Assembly: GCA_002923375.1 (NCBI GenBank) | Contig: BEIJ01000003.1 | Location: forward strand, 62,001-126,000 | Length of the DNA: 64,000 nucleotides | Source: a bacterium HR33 | Lineage (GTDB): Bacteria > Gemmatimonadota > Gemmatimonadetes > Gemmatimonadales > GWC2-71-9 | Reading direction: 5' to 3' | In this document: positions 63,394 to 64,000 of the stretch, piece by piece | Layout: every line of letters begins with the position of its first letter | Numbering within the stretch: the first letter of the stretch is position 1 | Program-made: the position numbers and the translations under genes | Notes under the pieces: model-generated | Told to the model about the DNA's origin: nothing | Database searches by the model: none | Seen by the model: the letters and a program-made list of their open reading frames with translations, nothing else

Positions 63394-64000
63394 ATGAGCC
63401 TGCTGTTCGAGCCCAGCCCGCTTCTCATAGCCGGCCCGTGCGTGCTCGAATCGGATCGAGTGAATCTTGCGATTGCCGAAGCCCTGGCCGCTTTGGGCCA
63501 GCGGCTCAACCTGCGCGTCATCTACAAAGGGAGCTTTGACAAAGCCAACCGGTCTGCCCCGGACGCCCCTCGCGGTCCGGGACTGGAGGCGGGTCTGGAG
63601 GCTCTCGTGCGGGTGAGGGAGGTAACCGGCCTTCCGGTTCTCACCGATGTTCACGAGCCCGACCAAGCGGCGCGGGCGGCGCAGTCGGTGGACGCCCTGC
63701 AGGTGCCGGCGTTCCTGTGCCGCCAAACCGATTTGCTGGAGGCTGTAGGGCGAACCGGTAAGGCGGTAAATATCAAGAAAGGGCAGTGGATGGCGCCGGA
63801 AGCGATGGCGGGAGCGGTCGCCAAAGTCGAGCGCGGCAGGAGCCTGGGCGTGCCGGCGGATGGAGCGGTGGTGGGGAAGGCCGATATCGCGGTGACCGAA
63901 AGGGGGACGTTCTTCGGGTACGGAGATCTGGTGGTGGATATGCGCAGCTTTGCCCGGTTGAAACAAGCCACCGGGGTGTGCGTCCTTTTCGACGCCACCC
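63394..64000 (+). CDS. kdsA: 3-deoxy-8-phosphooctulonate synthase, N-terminal part
   Basis: First 202 codons of the Kdo-8-phosphate synthase, cut by the end of the window. It condenses arabinose 5-phosphate with phosphoenolpyruvate. The frame reads PLLIAGPCVLES (PEP site), VIYKGSFDKANRS, GPGLEAGLEALVRVREVTGLPVLTDVHEP, QVPAFLCRQTDLLEAVGRTGKAVNIKKGQWMAPE and ERGTFFGYGDLVVDM, all conserved in KdsA. Cys in IAGPC is the metal ligand of the metal-dependent class; whether the Asn typical of the metal-independent class replaces it is answered by this Cys. ATG 63394 is one base after the pyrG stop. Confidence 0.95.
   Translation, partial: MSLLFEPSPLLIAGPCVLESDRVNLAIAEALAALGQRLNLRVIYKGSFDKANRSAPDAPRGPGLEAGLEALVRVREVTGLPVLTDVHEPDQAARAAQSVDALQVPAFLCRQTDLLEAVGRTGKAVNIKKGQWMAPEAMAGAVAKVERGRSLGVPADGAVVGKADIAVTERGTFFGYGDLVVDMRSFARLKQATGVCVLFDAT

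Overview
This 64 kb window is a gene-dense, high-GC stretch of bacterial chromosome with no rRNA, tRNA, CRISPR array, insertion sequence or prophage that I could recognise. Almost everything is coding. The longest gaps are about 160 bases (23213-23375 and 56917-57075), and many neighbouring genes overlap by ATGA or GTGA. The gene set points to a diderm bacterium with Kdo-containing lipopolysaccharide (kdsB, kdsA), menaquinone made by the futalosine route (mqnE, mqnA, mqnC), bacillithiol (bshA), a complete NADH:quinone oxidoreductase operon and several large exported proteins (DUF5916 type, S9 peptidase, lipoproteins). This mix fits Gemmatimonadota or a neighbouring phylum. That placement is inference from gene content; there is no marker gene here that I could align.

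Layout. 1-3852: tail of miaA, bshA, uppP, birA, coaX, all forward and nearly touching. 3934-9322: a membrane protein of unknown function, a membrane-anchored methyltransferase, a large DUF5916-type exported protein and an APC amino-acid permease. 9295-17916: the most distinctive part, described below. 17954-22643: an exported S9 prolyl-oligopeptidase-type peptidase, a beta-propeller lipoprotein, a small c-type cytochrome and an unrecognised zinc-ribbon membrane protein. 22652-23212: dcd. 23376-37297: nuoA to nuoN (nuoC and nuoD fused). 37338-45559: phosphohexomutase, UPF0182 protein, carbamate kinase, sucC, sucD, a PTS-EIIA-like/CBS fusion and ndk. 45593-55029: yceD-like, rpmF, plsX, fabH, fabD, fabG, acpP, fabF, mqnE, mqnA, mqnC, purE, which looks like one lipid plus menaquinone operon. 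55003-56916: a membrane Ser/Thr kinase on the other strand. 57076-64000: aminotransferase, ispF, DedA, xerD, pabA/trpG, kdsB, pyrG and the start of kdsA, which runs off the window.

The best candidate for an undescribed system is at 9295-17916. A reverse-strand operon encodes a GNAT N-acyltransferase, an enolase-superfamily N-acylamino-acid racemase with all five catalytic residues, a class A beta-lactamase-fold serine hydrolase with a non-canonical omega loop, and an M20 amidohydrolase. A GntR regulator faces it, and a TGGTATACAA palindrome sits in the shared promoter region. A second copy of the GNAT, a metallo-beta-lactamase-fold hydrolase and a lipoprotein of the N-acyl-D-amino-acid deacylase family follow, with an amino-acid permease on the near side. 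This matches the logic of the known D-to-L amino-acid conversion pathway (N-acylation, racemisation, L-specific deacylation), extended with enzymes that could release D-amino acids from wall peptides or beta-lactams.

Regulatory signals that stand out: TTGACA-type -35 boxes with TAnnnT -10 boxes upstream of nuoA, yceD and kdsB. At yceD and kdsB the -10 box lies only 5-8 bases before the start codon with no ribosome binding site between, suggesting leaderless transcripts. The DedA gene seems to use a CTG start codon behind a good Shine-Dalgarno sequence.
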